Positions 42,369 to 51,909 are shown, counted from the stretch's first letter. The stretch is DNA of 64,000 nt from Tenggerimyces sp963762635 (GCA_963762635.1 CAVXLQ010000011.1:1-64000), one strand, 5' to 3'. A program made the numbers and translations. The notes: generated by a model not told the origin, from the sequence alone.

Positions 42369-44168
42369 ATGACGCAGCAGACCACGCACGGGGATCAGTC
42401 ACCTGGCCAAGGGCGATCGCGTCGCGAGTTCGTGCTCGGCGCCATGGGCGTCGGCTTGGCGGCCGCCACGAGCGGCGGCCTCCTCGCCGCCTGTTCCGGT
42501 GGCAAGGGGGGTGAGGGTGCCGCTCCGGTCGAGGACGCGGCGGCGGTGAAGGGCGGCCCGAAGACCACGCTTCGCAAGGACGTCATCTACCCCGACGGGT
42601 ACGTCGGGCCGATGGCCGCCGACAAGGGCAAGATCGTGGTCGGCAAGGAGAAGGTCACGCTCAAGGTCGTCGTCCCCAAGAGCATCAATGTGGCGGACTG
42701 GAACAAGAACGCGATGACCACGTGGTACGAGGAACGCACCGGTGTGCACGTCGAGTTCCAGGCCGTCGGTGTCGACGGACAGCCGGCGGAGACCATGACG
42801 AAGGTGAACGCGATGATCACCGCCGGGGAGATCCCCGACATCTTCATGAACATCAACTTCTCCAACGCCCAGCTGCTCCTCTACGGGCAGCAGGGCCTGT
42901 TCCTTCCGCTGGAGAAGTACATCGCCGACTACGGCGTGGAGATCAAGAAGGTCTACAAGGACTATCCCGAGACGGAGAAGGCCATCACCGCTCCGGACGG
43001 TCACGTCTACTCGATGCCGTACGTCAACGACTGCTACCACTGCGCCGGCGGCAACCAGCGGATGTGGGTCTACAAGCCATGGCTGGACAAGCTCGGCCTG
43101 AAGAAGCCCCAGACGCTCGAAGAGTTCCGGGACATGCTCGTCGCGTTCAAGACCCGCGACCCGAACGGCAACGGCAAGAACGACGAAGCCCCGCTGATGG
43201 GGGAGTCGACTCAGTACTTCACGAACTACTTCATGGGCTCGTTCCTGTACGCGCCGGCCGACCCGTGGCTCGCGGTCGACGAGAGCGGCAAGGTCGAGCT
43301 GGTCGCCAGCAAGGACGGGTGGCGAGAAGGCCTGCGCTACATCAACAGCCTCTACAAGGACGGGCTGATCGCCAAGGAGAGCCTCACCCAGAACGTCGAC
43401 CAGCTCCGCCGCCTCGGTGACAAGAAGGGCGACCGCATCCTCGGAGCCGTGCGTGCGTGGGACTGGGGCTCGTTCCTCACCATCGACGACGACTCGGCCG
43501 ACGCCGCCTGGCGCGACTACGAGACCGTCCCGACGCTCGAAGGCCCGGACGGCACCCGCATCGCCACCTGGTCCTACTACGAGCCCGGAACGGGCGGGTT
43601 CGTCGTCACCAAGAACTGCAAGAACCCCGCGGTCGCGACCATGTGGGCCGACGGCCAGTACGAGCTCGAAGCCCAGATGCGCTCCTACTCCGGCGACCTC
43701 GGCAAACACTGGCGCTGGGCGAAGCAGGGCGAGATCGGCATCAACGGCAAGCAGGCGATCTGGACCTCGCTCGGCACCTGGCCGCCGCCGGACGGCACCT
43801 GGTGGGGCCAGAACGGCACGAACTACCGGTCCAACGACTACCGGCTCAGCGAGGTCGTCGACCCGGTCAAGCCGACGTTCGAGAAGCCGCTGTACGAGAA
43901 CACCAAGAACGACTACTTCCCGTACAAGCAGCCCAAGGAACGCCAGCTGCCAAGGCTCTATCTCAACGAGTCGCAGGCCGCGACGGCCGCCGAGGTCGCG
44001 ACGAACCTCACCAACCACGTGAACGCGTCGAGTGCGCAGTTCATCACCGGTGCGAAGAACATCGACAACGACGCCGACTGGCAGGCGTACGTCGACACGA
44101 TCACCCAGATGGGCTTGGAGGCCTACCTCGCCACCTACCAGGAGGCCCTGGACACGTACAACAAGTGA
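42369..44168 (+). CDS. Extracellular sugar-binding lipoprotein (LplA-type), Tat-exported
   Basis: 599 residues. The signal has a twin-arginine motif (SRREFVLGAMGVGLAAATSG) and a lipobox GLLAAC, so it is a Tat-exported lipoprotein. The mature part is a large family-1-type solute-binding protein: VTLKVVVPKSINVADWNKNA, TWYEERTGVHVEFQAVGVDG, AMITAGEIPDIFMNINFSNA, YVNDCYHCAGGNQRMWVYKP, and TRDPNGNGKNDEAPLMGEST (possible Ca2+-binding loop). Such big LplA-like proteins bind oligosaccharides. It follows the permeases by 28 bp and precedes the fucosidase, suggesting a fucosylated glycan or a fucoside ligand. Confidence 0.92.
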   Translation: MTQQTTHGDQSPGQGRSRREFVLGAMGVGLAAATSGGLLAACSGGKGGEGAAPVEDAAAVKGGPKTTLRKDVIYPDGYVGPMAADKGKIVVGKEKVTLKVVVPKSINVADWNKNAMTTWYEERTGVHVEFQAVGVDGQPAETMTKVNAMITAGEIPDIFMNINFSNAQLLLYGQQGLFLPLEKYIADYGVEIKKVYKDYPETEKAITAPDGHVYSMPYVNDCYHCAGGNQRMWVYKPWLDKLGLKKPQTLEEFRDMLVAFKTRDPNGNGKNDEAPLMGESTQYFTNYFMGSFLYAPADPWLAVDESGKVELVASKDGWREGLRYINSLYKDGLIAKESLTQNVDQLRRLGDKKGDRILGAVRAWDWGSFLTIDDDSADAAWRDYETVPTLEGPDGTRIATWSYYEPGTGGFVVTKNCKNPAVATMWADGQYELEAQMRSYSGDLGKHWRWAKQGEIGINGKQAIWTSLGTWPPPDGTWWGQNGTNYRSNDYRLSEVVDPVKPTFEKPLYENTKNDYFPYKQPKERQLPRLYLNESQAATAAEVATNLTNHVNASSAQFITGAKNIDNDADWQAYVDTITQMGLEAYLATYQEALDTYNK

Positions 44169-44213
44169 GCCGAGCACCTCGAGAATGTCAGTCGACCCGC
44201 GTGGGAGAGCGTC

Positions 44214-45683
44214 ATGGTAAGCGTGGAAATCATGCCCGGTCCGTTCGAGCCGAGCCTCGACTCGTTGCGCCAGTTCGAGTGCCCAGCTTGGTTCAGGGAC
44301 GCGAAGTTCGGCATCTGGTCGCATTGGGGTGCGCAGTCCGTCCCCATGTACGGCGACTGGTACGCGAGGAACATGTACCTCGAAGGATCCGACCAGTACC
44401 GTCACCATCTGCGGACCTATGGTCACCCCTCCAAGGTGGGATACAAGGACCTGGTGCGGCTCTGGCGGGCGGAACGGTTCGATCCCGAGGGCCTCATGGA
44501 CCTGTTCGTCAAAGCCGGTGCGAAGTACTTCGTCGGCCAGGCGATGCACCACGACAACTTCTTCAACTACGACTCCCGAATTCATAGCTGGAACAGCGTT
44601 CGGCTCGGCCCGGAGAAGGACATCACCGACCTGTGGCGACGAGCCGCGGTCTCGCGCGGGTTGCCGTTCGGGCTGACCGAACATCTCGGCGCGACGTTCT
44701 CGTGGTCGCGGGTGAACAAGGGCAGCGACCGGGCTGGGCGGCATGCCGGCGTGCCGTACGACGGAGCCGATCCGGCGTTCGAAGATCTCTACCTCGCCAA
44801 CCAGCGGCACTACGATCCGGCCGCGCCGGGGAGCCTCGACCCCTGGTACACCGACGACGAGAAGTGGCATCAGCGCTGGCTGGAGATCATCAAGGAAGTC
44901 ATCGACCTGTACCAACCCGATCTGCTCTACTCCGACGGGCCTCTTCCCTTCGGCGATGACCGCTACGAGGCTGGGCTCCTGGCAGTGGCGCACCTCTACA
45001 ACGTCAGCGCCGCCCACAACGGCGGAGTCAACCGCGCCGTGTACAACCAGAAGGACCGCCGCCAGGAGATCTTCTCCGTCGGTGTCCTCGACATCGAGCG
45101 AAGCCAGGAGCCCGAGATCAGGCCGTACCCGTGGCAGACCGACACCTCGGTCGGCGACTGGTTCTACAACATCAGGGACGTCTACAAGACGCCGTCGCAC
45201 GTGATCGAGATGCTGGTGGACATCGTCGCCAAGAACGGCAATCTCCTGCTGAACGTTCCGCAGCGGCCCGACGGGACGCTCGACGAGGAATGCGTCCACC
45301 TGCTCGAGGAAGTGGGTGACTGGCTCGAGATCTGCGGTGAGGGAATCTACGGGACGCGGCCGTACCGGTTGTCCGGCGAAGGGAACAGCCAGGTACGCAT
45401 CAAGGGATTCAGCGAGGATCCGGTCGACTGGACCGGCGCCGACCTTCGCTTCACCCAGAAGGCCGACACGATCTACGCGTTCCAGCTGCGTTGGCCGGAC
45501 GACGGACGTACGGTCGTCCGCAGCCTCGCTCCGGAGGAGCGCGTGACGTCCGTCCGACTCCTCGGAGCGGGCGAGATCCCGTTCCAGGTGGCCGAGGGCG
45601 TCTTGGTGGCTCGGCTTCCCGAACGGAAACCTGTCGAGGGTGTCAACTGCCTCGCCATCGATCTGGCCGCACGGAATCGGTGA
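44214..45683 (+). CDS. Alpha-L-fucosidase, GH29
   Basis: 489 residues without signal peptide, therefore cytoplasmic. GH29 motifs: PAWFRDAKFGIWSHWGAQSV, KAGAKYFVGQAMHHDNFFNY (His-His-Asp region), the nucleophile aspartate in YQPDLLYSDGPLPFG, VGDWFYNIRDVYKTPSHVIE and LVDIVAKNGNLLLNVPQRPD, GTLDEECVHLLEEVGDWLEI. It removes alpha-linked fucose from imported oligosaccharides. It is 46 bp after the binding protein and 53 bp before the fuconate-dehydratase-like gene, one operon. The C-terminal 90 residues form a small beta-sandwich. Confidence 0.92.
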   Translation: MVSVEIMPGPFEPSLDSLRQFECPAWFRDAKFGIWSHWGAQSVPMYGDWYARNMYLEGSDQYRHHLRTYGHPSKVGYKDLVRLWRAERFDPEGLMDLFVKAGAKYFVGQAMHHDNFFNYDSRIHSWNSVRLGPEKDITDLWRRAAVSRGLPFGLTEHLGATFSWSRVNKGSDRAGRHAGVPYDGADPAFEDLYLANQRHYDPAAPGSLDPWYTDDEKWHQRWLEIIKEVIDLYQPDLLYSDGPLPFGDDRYEAGLLAVAHLYNVSAAHNGGVNRAVYNQKDRRQEIFSVGVLDIERSQEPEIRPYPWQTDTSVGDWFYNIRDVYKTPSHVIEMLVDIVAKNGNLLLNVPQRPDGTLDEECVHLLEEVGDWLEICGEGIYGTRPYRLSGEGNSQVRIKGFSEDPVDWTGADLRFTQKADTIYAFQLRWPDDGRTVVRSLAPEERVTSVRLLGAGEIPFQVAEGVLVARLPERKPVEGVNCLAIDLAARNR

Positions 45684-45735
45684 CACAGCCGACGGAGGAA
45701 AGATCCCACCTGTCATGCATCGGTGAGGGGCCGCT

Positions 45736-47052
45736 ATGCCGCGCATCACCTCGGTGGAGGTCGTCGACGTCCGCTTCCCCACGTCGCTGACCCGCGACGG
45801 GTCCGACGCGATGAACAAGGACGGCGACTACTCGGCGGCGTACGTCGTCCTGCACACCGACGAACCGTCGTTGTCGGGGCACGGCTTCACGTTCACGATC
45901 GGGCGGGGCAACGATCTGTGCGTCGCCGCGGCGGAGTACCGGGGGAGGCCACTGGTCGGCCGGGACGTCGACCACCTGTGTGGCGACCTTGGCGGGATCT
46001 ACCGCGAGTTGCAGTCGGACACCCAGCTGCGATGGCTCGGCCCGGACAAGGGCGTCATCCATCTCGGGCTGGCCGCGGTCATGAACGCACTGTGGGACCT
46101 CGCCGCGCGGCGGGCTGGCGTACCGCTGTGGCGGCTGCTGTCGGAGATGTCACCCGAACAGCTCGTCGACGCTGCCGACCTGCGGTACCTCGGCGACGTC
46201 CTGACCCGACCTCAGGCCGTCGCGTTGCTGGCGCGGCAGGAGGAGGGCCGCGGGCAACGGATCGAGGAGCTCGCGGCATCGGGATACCCGTGCTACACCA
46301 CCTCGGCCGGGTGGCTCGGCTACTCCGACGACAAGCTGCGCCTGCGGTGCGAGGAAGCCGTCGCCTCGGGCTACCAACACGTCAAGCTCAAGGTCGGCGC
46401 GAACCTGGCCGACGACATCCGCCGCTGCGGGATCGCCCGAGAGGTGCTCGGCCCCGAGGGCCGCCTGATGATCGACGCGAACCAGATGTGGGAGGTGCCC
46501 CAGGCGATCGAGTGGGTCAAGGCACTGGCCGAGTTCGACCCGCTGTGGATCGAGGAACCCACCAGCCCCGACGACGTCCTCGGCCATGCCGCGATCCGCA
46601 AGGCGGTCGCCCCGATCGGCGTCGCCAGCGGGGAGCACGGCATGAACCGGGTGCTGTTCAAGCAGATGTTCCAGGCCGGCGCCCTCGACTACTGCCAGCT
46701 CGACGCCGCTCGCCTCGGCAGCGTCAACGAGGTCCTCGCGGTCTATCTGCTCGCGGCGTGGTTCGACGTACCCGTCTGCCCGCACGCGGGCGGTGTGGGC
46801 TTGTGCGAGCTGGTCCAGCACCTCTCGATCTTCGACTACGTCGCCGTATCGGGGAGTCTCGACGGCCGGGTCACGGAGTACGTCGACCACCTGCACGAGC
46901 ACTTCGTCGACCCGTGCGTCGTGCTGAACGGGGCGTACGTCCTGCCGGGTCGGCCTGGCTACAGCGCCGAGATGTACGCGGAGTCCCTTCGCACGTACCG
47001 GTTCCCGGACGGCTCCTACTGGACGTCACCCGACGATCGGCGGATCGGGTGA
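45736..47052 (+). CDS. Enolase-superfamily sugar-acid dehydratase, L-fuconate dehydratase-like
   Basis: 438 residues, the length of L-fuconate dehydratases and human ENOSF1 (longer than typical mandelate racemases). Catalytic features: QHVKLKVGANLADDIRRC (Lys-x-Lys), LMIDANQMWEVPQAI (metal Asp), WIEEPTSPDDVLGHA (metal Glu), IGVASGEHGMNRVLF (metal Glu), and VPVCPHAGGVGLCELVQHL (general base His). It dehydrates L-fuconate to 2-keto-3-deoxy-L-fuconate. Next to an alpha-L-fucosidase, an oxidative fucose pathway is the natural reading; a fucose dehydrogenase, lactonase and later enzymes are not in the window. The upstream frame ends with TCGGTGAGGGGCCGCT before ATG. Confidence 0.9.
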   Translation: MPRITSVEVVDVRFPTSLTRDGSDAMNKDGDYSAAYVVLHTDEPSLSGHGFTFTIGRGNDLCVAAAEYRGRPLVGRDVDHLCGDLGGIYRELQSDTQLRWLGPDKGVIHLGLAAVMNALWDLAARRAGVPLWRLLSEMSPEQLVDAADLRYLGDVLTRPQAVALLARQEEGRGQRIEELAASGYPCYTTSAGWLGYSDDKLRLRCEEAVASGYQHVKLKVGANLADDIRRCGIAREVLGPEGRLMIDANQMWEVPQAIEWVKALAEFDPLWIEEPTSPDDVLGHAAIRKAVAPIGVASGEHGMNRVLFKQMFQAGALDYCQLDAARLGSVNEVLAVYLLAAWFDVPVCPHAGGVGLCELVQHLSIFDYVAVSGSLDGRVTEYVDHLHEHFVDPCVVLNGAYVLPGRPGYSAEMYAESLRTYRFPDGSYWTSPDDRRIG

Positions 47053-47059
47053 CGACGGC

Positions 47060-47632
47060 CTACGGCTGGCGGCCGATCATTCCGAGGAGCCGGTCCTGGA
47101 GGCTGGCGTCCTCGGCGACGTCGACCTCGGGACCGAAGACCTCGACGCCGGGGCCGAACGCGTCCGGCGTCCGGTACTGCTCCATCAGCTCGGCCGGGAT
47201 CGCGCTGGTGCTGGCCCAGAGCCGTTCGACGTCCTCGGGGTGCATCGCCTCGTCCTGACCTGTGGCGCGGGCGAGATCCCAGCCATGCAGGACGAGATCG
47301 TCGCTCACCACCCCGTCGACCTGCTGCGCGAACGTCATCGAGCCGGTGGGCGTCTCGACCGCCTGGTCGGCGACCTCGGGGTCGTCGAGGAGGTCCTGAA
47401 CTGCCTGGCGCGCGGCCCGAAAGTCGGCCAGCCGATCGCCCGTGGGCTCGGGCGCTTGGCGGCCGAGCGGCCTGAGCATGTAGCCGTGCATGGCGATCAG
47501 ATGGTCGACGACATCGCCAGCCGACCACTTCTCACAAGGCGAGGCGTTGTCCCACTGATCAACCCGAACAGCGGCCACCTTCGCCTCAAAAGCATCAGCC
47601 CGCCGCCCGTACCGCTCCACGATCTCGTTCAT
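47060..47632 (-). CDS. TIGR03086-family metal-binding DinB protein
   Basis: 190 residues: VERYGRRADAFEAKVAAVRV, CEKWSAGDVVDHLIAMHGYM, QQVDGVVSDDLVLHGWDLAR, HPEDVERLWASTSAIPAELM, FGPGVEV. The histidines in VVDHLIAMH and DLVLHGWDLAR are candidate metal ligands. These mycothiol-transferase-type proteins are widespread in actinobacteria with unknown substrates. ATG 47632 is chosen from the homology start MNEIVERYG. It is convergent with the fuconate dehydratase gene (8 bp apart) and downstream of the membrane protein on the same strand. Confidence 0.85.
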   Translation of the reverse strand: MNEIVERYGRRADAFEAKVAAVRVDQWDNASPCEKWSAGDVVDHLIAMHGYMLRPLGRQAPEPTGDRLADFRAARQAVQDLLDDPEVADQAVETPTGSMTFAQQVDGVVSDDLVLHGWDLARATGQDEAMHPEDVERLWASTSAIPAELMEQYRTPDAFGPGVEVFGPEVDVAEDASLQDRLLGMIGRQP

Positions 47633-47710
47633 GCCCCCATCTTGGGCGACCGCGCCGGGCCGTGACACGCGTACGCGCCACCTGCCTGCCACGTACCCGC
47701 CACGTGTCGC

Positions 47711-48922
47711 TCAGCCCGGCCGACCTGGCAGGAGGAAGACCGGTGGCAGTACTTGCGAACGAGACCGGACCTCCGTCGCGCGCTCGCAGTCGCCGGTGAC
47801 CGTGCAGCGGACGATGGCCGTCCGCCCGGACTTGCCGTCGGTCCCACCGTCGAGCACCAGCAGTAGGCGGTCGGCCGACTCCCACACGACCTGCCCGAAC
47901 GTGTAGCTCTGCAGCCGTGACACCAACCGTCGCTCGGTGAGGTCGTAGACGAGGAGATCCATGGCGTGCACGGACGTGGCGTCCTGGGGAGTGGAGTCGA
48001 CCTGAGCCGTGGCGTACCGGCCGTCCGGGGAGATCGAGGTCACCGTCCCGGGGCAGCGTTCCCAGAGCACCTTGGAGCGATCGTCCAGCCCGACGACGCG
48101 GCCGCAGTGCGACTGCTCGGACGGCACGGTCACCGCTACCAGTCGTTGCCCGTCGGTGGCGCCGACGCTGCCAATCGGACCGACCGCCGTCTTCGTCCCG
48201 GTCTCCGGATCCCACAGGTACGACGCGTCGAGCACCTCGGCGTCGTTCAAGACAGCGGTGTAGAGGACCTTCTCGCCGACGAAGCCGACAACTCTCACCA
48301 GCGTCGGGACGTCCGTCTCAGCCTTGGCGGCCCCGTTCTCGGTGTCGAAGAGGGTCAGCGTGAAGCCGCTGCCGGAGGTCATGGCGACCGTACGTCCATC
48401 CGGAGAGACGAACGGATCCTCGCCCGGCAGGGTCCGCTGCAGCCCACCGTTCTTGTCGAGCAGCCTCGTCTCGTGAGTGGTCGTCGGCCTGTCCTCGCAG
48501 CAGAACTGGTACGTGAGGTAGCCGTTCCGGGTCACGAAGTACGAGTCCTTCGCCCCAAGCCGGATCTCGCCGAGGTCGGCCTCGACCGCTCCGTCATGGA
48601 GGGTGTTCGACTCGAACCAGGGGATGCTCGGAGCTAGCCCGCGCGGCAGCTCGTCCGGGTCGATCGTGACGGTCCTGGGCGCCGGTGGGTGGGTCTCGGC
48701 GGGCTCGAACGACTTGTCCGGCGAGCCCAGTCCGGACAGGCCGAGGCTGATCGGGACGGCGACGACCAGCAGGGCCGCGGCGATCATGCCGGTCACGCGG
48801 CGGCGACGGCGGATGCGGGTGGCGGCGCGGTGGGCTTCGTGGGCGAAGCGGCGGGTCGGGGCCTCGACGCTGTCGGCGTGCCGGTCCAGCGTCGACGTGA
48901 ACAGATCCTCTGGGGTCGCCAT
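47711..48922 (-). CDS. Membrane-anchored sigma-linked protein with beta-propeller-like domain
   Basis: 403 residues. An N-terminal cytoplasmic region rich in arginine (HEAHRAATRIRRRRRVTG) is followed by one membrane helix (MIAAALLVVAVPISLGLSGL) and a large extracellular part with repeats like VSPDGRTVAMTSGSGFTLTL, SISPDGRYATAQVDSTPQDA that suggest a WD40/TolB-type propeller. Its ATG overlaps the stop of the SigE-type sigma gene by one base, the usual place of an anti-sigma or signal protein. No zinc anti-sigma motif is seen. It might be the regulator of that sigma factor or its target. Confidence 0.7.
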   Translation of the reverse strand: MATPEDLFTSTLDRHADSVEAPTRRFAHEAHRAATRIRRRRRVTGMIAAALLVVAVPISLGLSGLGSPDKSFEPAETHPPAPRTVTIDPDELPRGLAPSIPWFESNTLHDGAVEADLGEIRLGAKDSYFVTRNGYLTYQFCCEDRPTTTHETRLLDKNGGLQRTLPGEDPFVSPDGRTVAMTSGSGFTLTLFDTENGAAKAETDVPTLVRVVGFVGEKVLYTAVLNDAEVLDASYLWDPETGTKTAVGPIGSVGATDGQRLVAVTVPSEQSHCGRVVGLDDRSKVLWERCPGTVTSISPDGRYATAQVDSTPQDATSVHAMDLLVYDLTERRLVSRLQSYTFGQVVWESADRLLLVLDGGTDGKSGRTAIVRCTVTGDCERATEVRSRSQVLPPVFLLPGRPG

Positions 48923-49445
48923 CAGCGCACCTCTTCCGCGTTGTCCCGGTACCGCGTACGGAGGGCGGCGATCGCTCGGTTGGTCTGGCTGGCGACCGTT
49001 CCCGTCGAGCAGCCCAGGATGTCTGCGACCTCCGCCGGGGTCAGGCCCTCGTAGAAGCGCAGCACGACCACCGCCCGTTGGCGGGTGGCAACGCACGCAC
49101 CAGGGTCCAGACCTCGTCGCGGTCGGCGAGGTCCAATGCCGGCGCGGCGGCCGGCTCGGGCACCGTCGACGTCGGGCGTTCGGACCGGCGCCAGGCTCGG
49201 CGCCACCAGCTGTTGTGGACGTTGACCATCGCCCGCCGGACGTACGCGTCCGGGTCCCGCACCCGCGACCAGGCGAGGTACGTACGGGTCAACGCCGTCT
49301 GGACCAGGTCCTCGGCCTCGTGCCGGTCACCGGTCAGCAGGTAGGCGGTCCGGAGCAGGGCGTGCTGGCGGGCAGCGACGTAGGCGTCGAACGACTCGGC
49401 CCCCGTCTCCGCCACCAGCGTCCCCCTCTCCGCGTGCGCGTTCAC
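48922..49445 (-). pseudogene. SigE-family ECF sigma factor with one frameshift
   Basis: About 174 codons. The start (GTG 49445) reads AESFDAYVAARQHALLRTAY, LLTGDRHEAEDLVQTALTRT (region 2), VRDPDAYVRRAMVNVHNSWW, then VWTLVRALPP. Adding one C to the CCC run near 49082 continues RQRAVVVLRFYEGLTPAEV, LGCSTGTVASQTNRAIAALR (region 4), to the stop at 48922. As written, region 4 is out of frame. A sequencing slip in a homopolymer or a real inactivation are both possible. The protein would direct RNA polymerase at stress or envelope promoters; the next gene is its membrane partner. Confidence 0.75.
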
Positions 49446-49493
49446 ACAGAGGAAGACGCACCGAGAAGGCAGATGCTTGCACGGACTGCGACA

Positions 49494-50399
49494 TCAATGC
49501 TCGTGGTCGTGCCCGAGCTGCCGCCGCGCGGCCTCGGCGTCCATCTCGCGGAGCGACGCCATCCGCACCCGAGCGTCGTCGTCCAGCGGGGTGTAGACGA
49601 TCATCCGCGCCTCCGGCGGGACGGTGAGCGCCATGCTCGTGGTCATCATCCGCACCTCGCCGATCCCCGAGTGCCGGAACACCTTCACCCGCGTCCCCGG
49701 CGACGCCACGTCGTGGTTCGCCCACATCCGGGCGAACTCAGGACTCGCCTCACGCAGATCGCGCACGTACGACGTCCACGCCGGCTCGCCCACGTGCCGC
49801 CCGAAGACGGCGCGGAGCTGGGCCACGAGGCGGGGGAGCTCCTCGGCCCGGTTGACGAACGGGTTGCAGCATCCCGGCCGCGTGAACAGCAGCCGCAGCA
49901 CGTTGCGATCCGTGCGCGAAGGGTCGCCGAAGCCGCCGAACAGCCGCCGGTACATCTCGTTCGTCGCCAGCACGTCGAACCGCCCGCTGTAGACCGCGGC
50001 CGGCATCTCCGTCAGACCCTCGACGATCAGCCGGACCTCGTCCGGCAGCTCGCCCAGATCGTCCGCCGCCAGCGCCATCGGCACGCCCGCGAGGTGGTAC
50101 AGATGCGCGCGCTCGTCGGCGTCGAGCTGCAGCGTCCGGGCCACGGCGTCGAGCACCTGCACGCTCACGTTGATCCGCCGGCCCTGCTCGAGCCAGGTGT
50201 ACCAGGTGATGCCGATGCCGGAGAGCTGCGCGACCTCCTCGCGCCGGAGCCCCGGCGTACGGCGCCGCGGACCGGGCGGCAGGCCGACCATCTGCGGGGT
50301 GATCCGGGCGCGCCGGGAGCGCAGGAACGCCGCGAGCTCGGTACGTACGGCACGCCGCGGGCGGCGTTCGGCGAGATCGACGACGGTCACACGCTCCAT
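49494..50399 (-). CDS. XRE-type helix-turn-helix regulator with MmyB-like ligand domain
   Basis: 301 residues. The XRE HTH (GLRREEVAQLSGIGITWYTW, LEQGRRINVSVQVLDAVART) precedes a PAS-like/MmyB ligand-binding region (DVLATNEMYRRLFGGFGDPS, LRLLFTRPGCCNPFVNRAEE, ELPRLVAQLRAVFGRHVGEP). This is the common actinobacterial family that senses fatty-acid-like or other small molecules and regulates adjacent oxidoreductase or transporter genes. ATG 50399 is the chosen start. It is divergent from the MFS transporter (95 bp), which it probably controls. Confidence 0.87.
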   Translation of the reverse strand: MERVTVVDLAERRPRRAVRTELAAFLRSRRARITPQMVGLPPGPRRRTPGLRREEVAQLSGIGITWYTWLEQGRRINVSVQVLDAVARTLQLDADERAHLYHLAGVPMALAADDLGELPDEVRLIVEGLTEMPAAVYSGRFDVLATNEMYRRLFGGFGDPSRTDRNVLRLLFTRPGCCNPFVNRAEELPRLVAQLRAVFGRHVGEPAWTSYVRDLREASPEFARMWANHDVASPGTRVKVFRHSGIGEVRMMTTSMALTVPPEARMIVYTPLDDDARVRMASLREMDAEAARRQLGHDHEH

Positions 50400-50493
50400 C
50401 CTCGCCCGCGTCGCGCAACCGTGCCAGGTGCTGCCAACACCAGCATCAGCGGACTCCTGTTCCTAGTGCCAGCCACCGAGGAGGGTCGGGCAC

Positions 50494-51909
50494 ATGACCG
50501 ACCTCCGCACCAAGCCGGCCGCGGGACCGACCCGAACGAACCGCGGCTGGCTGCTCGCCACGATCCTCACCGGACAGTTCATGGCCATCGTCGACGTCAC
50601 GATCGTGAACGTCGCCGTCCCCGCCATTCGCACCGATCTGCAGTCCTCCGGCGCCGGCCTCCAGCTCATCGTCGCCGGCTACACGATCACGTACGCCGTC
50701 CTGCTCGTCACCGGCGCCAGGCTCGGCGAGGTCCTCGGCCAGAGCCGCGTCTTCTTCGCCGGCCTCGGCCTGTTCACCCTCGCCTCGCTGCTCTCCGGGC
50801 TCGCGCCCACGACCGGCCTGCTGATCGCGTTCCGCTGCCTGCAGGGCGCCGGCTCCGCGCTGATGGTGCCGCAGATCATGAGCCTCATCCAGCGCACGTT
50901 CCCCGGCGAGGAACGGCCGCGCGCGCTCAACCTCTACGCCGCGGTGATCTCGGCCGGCGCTGTCGTCGGCCAGGTGCTCGGCGGACTGCTCGTCGCCGCG
51001 GACCTGTTCGACCTGTCCTGGCGTGTGGTCTTCCTGCTGAACGTGCCGATCGGCCTTGCCCTGTTGGCGATCGCGCCGCGGCTGCTGCCGAAGCCGGGTC
51101 CGCGCGCGACCCGTTCGCTCGACCTGCCCGGCCTCCTGACGCTCTCGCCGGCCGTGCTGCTGCTCGTCCTGCCGCTGGTGCTCGGCCACGAGCAGGGCTG
51201 GCCGGCGTGGACCTGGCTCAGCCTGGCAGGCAGCGTGGTCATGGCGGTGGTGTTCGTCCTTGTCGAACGTCGTGTCTCGGCGCCGCTGCTGCCCGCGCGC
51301 GTGCTGGGCGCCCGCGGCCTCGTGCCGGCGATCGGGGCGCTGTTCGTGCTGATGGTGATCTACGCGGGCTTCCTGTTCATCACGGCCGTGCACCTGCAGG
51401 GTGGGCTCGGGTACAGCGCGCTCGTCGCCGGGCTGTTCTTCGCTCCCGGCGCGTTGGCGTTCGGCGTCCTCAGCTTGCAGTGGAAGCGCCTGCCGGCCCG
51501 GTGGCACGGCCCGATGATCCCGGTCGGGCTGGTGCTCGTCGGTGCGGGCTACGCGTGGACGGCGGCGACGTACGTGGGTGGTCGTCAAGCCGGCGTTGGC
51601 ACCGTGCTCGCGTCGATCCTGCTCGGTGCCGGGTTCGGGCTGTCGTTCTCGCCGCTGATGGCGCGCGCGTTCGCGAACGTGCCGCTGCCCGACGCCGCGG
51701 ACGCGAGCGGAGTCATGTCGACGGTGCTGCAGCTCGGTCAGGTGATCGGCGTGGCGACGTTCGGAACGTTGTTCCTGAGCGTGCTCGCGCACCGTTCCTC
51801 GGCCTCGGCGGCCACGATCACGCTGGTCGCGATGGCGTGCGCGGCGGTGGTCTCCGCGGCCTTCGCAATGCGGGTGATCTCCGCCCAGAAGGACGTTCCC
51901 GCGAGGTAA
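50494..51909 (+). CDS. MFS transporter, DHA2-type drug exporter
   Basis: 471 residues with 14 predicted membrane segments. Motif A-like ILTGQFMAIVDVTIVNVAVP, TYAVLLVTGARLGEVLGQSR, ALMVPQIMSLIQRTFPGEER and FVPLPDAADASGVMSTVLQL-type late stretch place it in the DHA2 proton-drug antiporter group. The start ATG follows GAGGAGGGTCGGGCAC. It is divergent from the HTH regulator gene, a typical regulator-exporter pair. The substrate is unknown. Confidence 0.9.
   Translation: MTDLRTKPAAGPTRTNRGWLLATILTGQFMAIVDVTIVNVAVPAIRTDLQSSGAGLQLIVAGYTITYAVLLVTGARLGEVLGQSRVFFAGLGLFTLASLLSGLAPTTGLLIAFRCLQGAGSALMVPQIMSLIQRTFPGEERPRALNLYAAVISAGAVVGQVLGGLLVAADLFDLSWRVVFLLNVPIGLALLAIAPRLLPKPGPRATRSLDLPGLLTLSPAVLLLVLPLVLGHEQGWPAWTWLSLAGSVVMAVVFVLVERRVSAPLLPARVLGARGLVPAIGALFVLMVIYAGFLFITAVHLQGGLGYSALVAGLFFAPGALAFGVLSLQWKRLPARWHGPMIPVGLVLVGAGYAWTAATYVGGRQAGVGTVLASILLGAGFGLSFSPLMARAFANVPLPDAADASGVMSTVLQLGQVIGVATFGTLFLSVLAHRSSASAATITLVAMACAAVVSAAFAMRVISAQKDVPAR

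Noticed and set aside
42399..45818. Long reverse-strand frame (over 1,100 codons) across the solute-binding protein and fucosidase genes
   Set aside because: It crosses three well-supported forward genes and has no domain of its own; such frames are common shadows in high-GC DNA.
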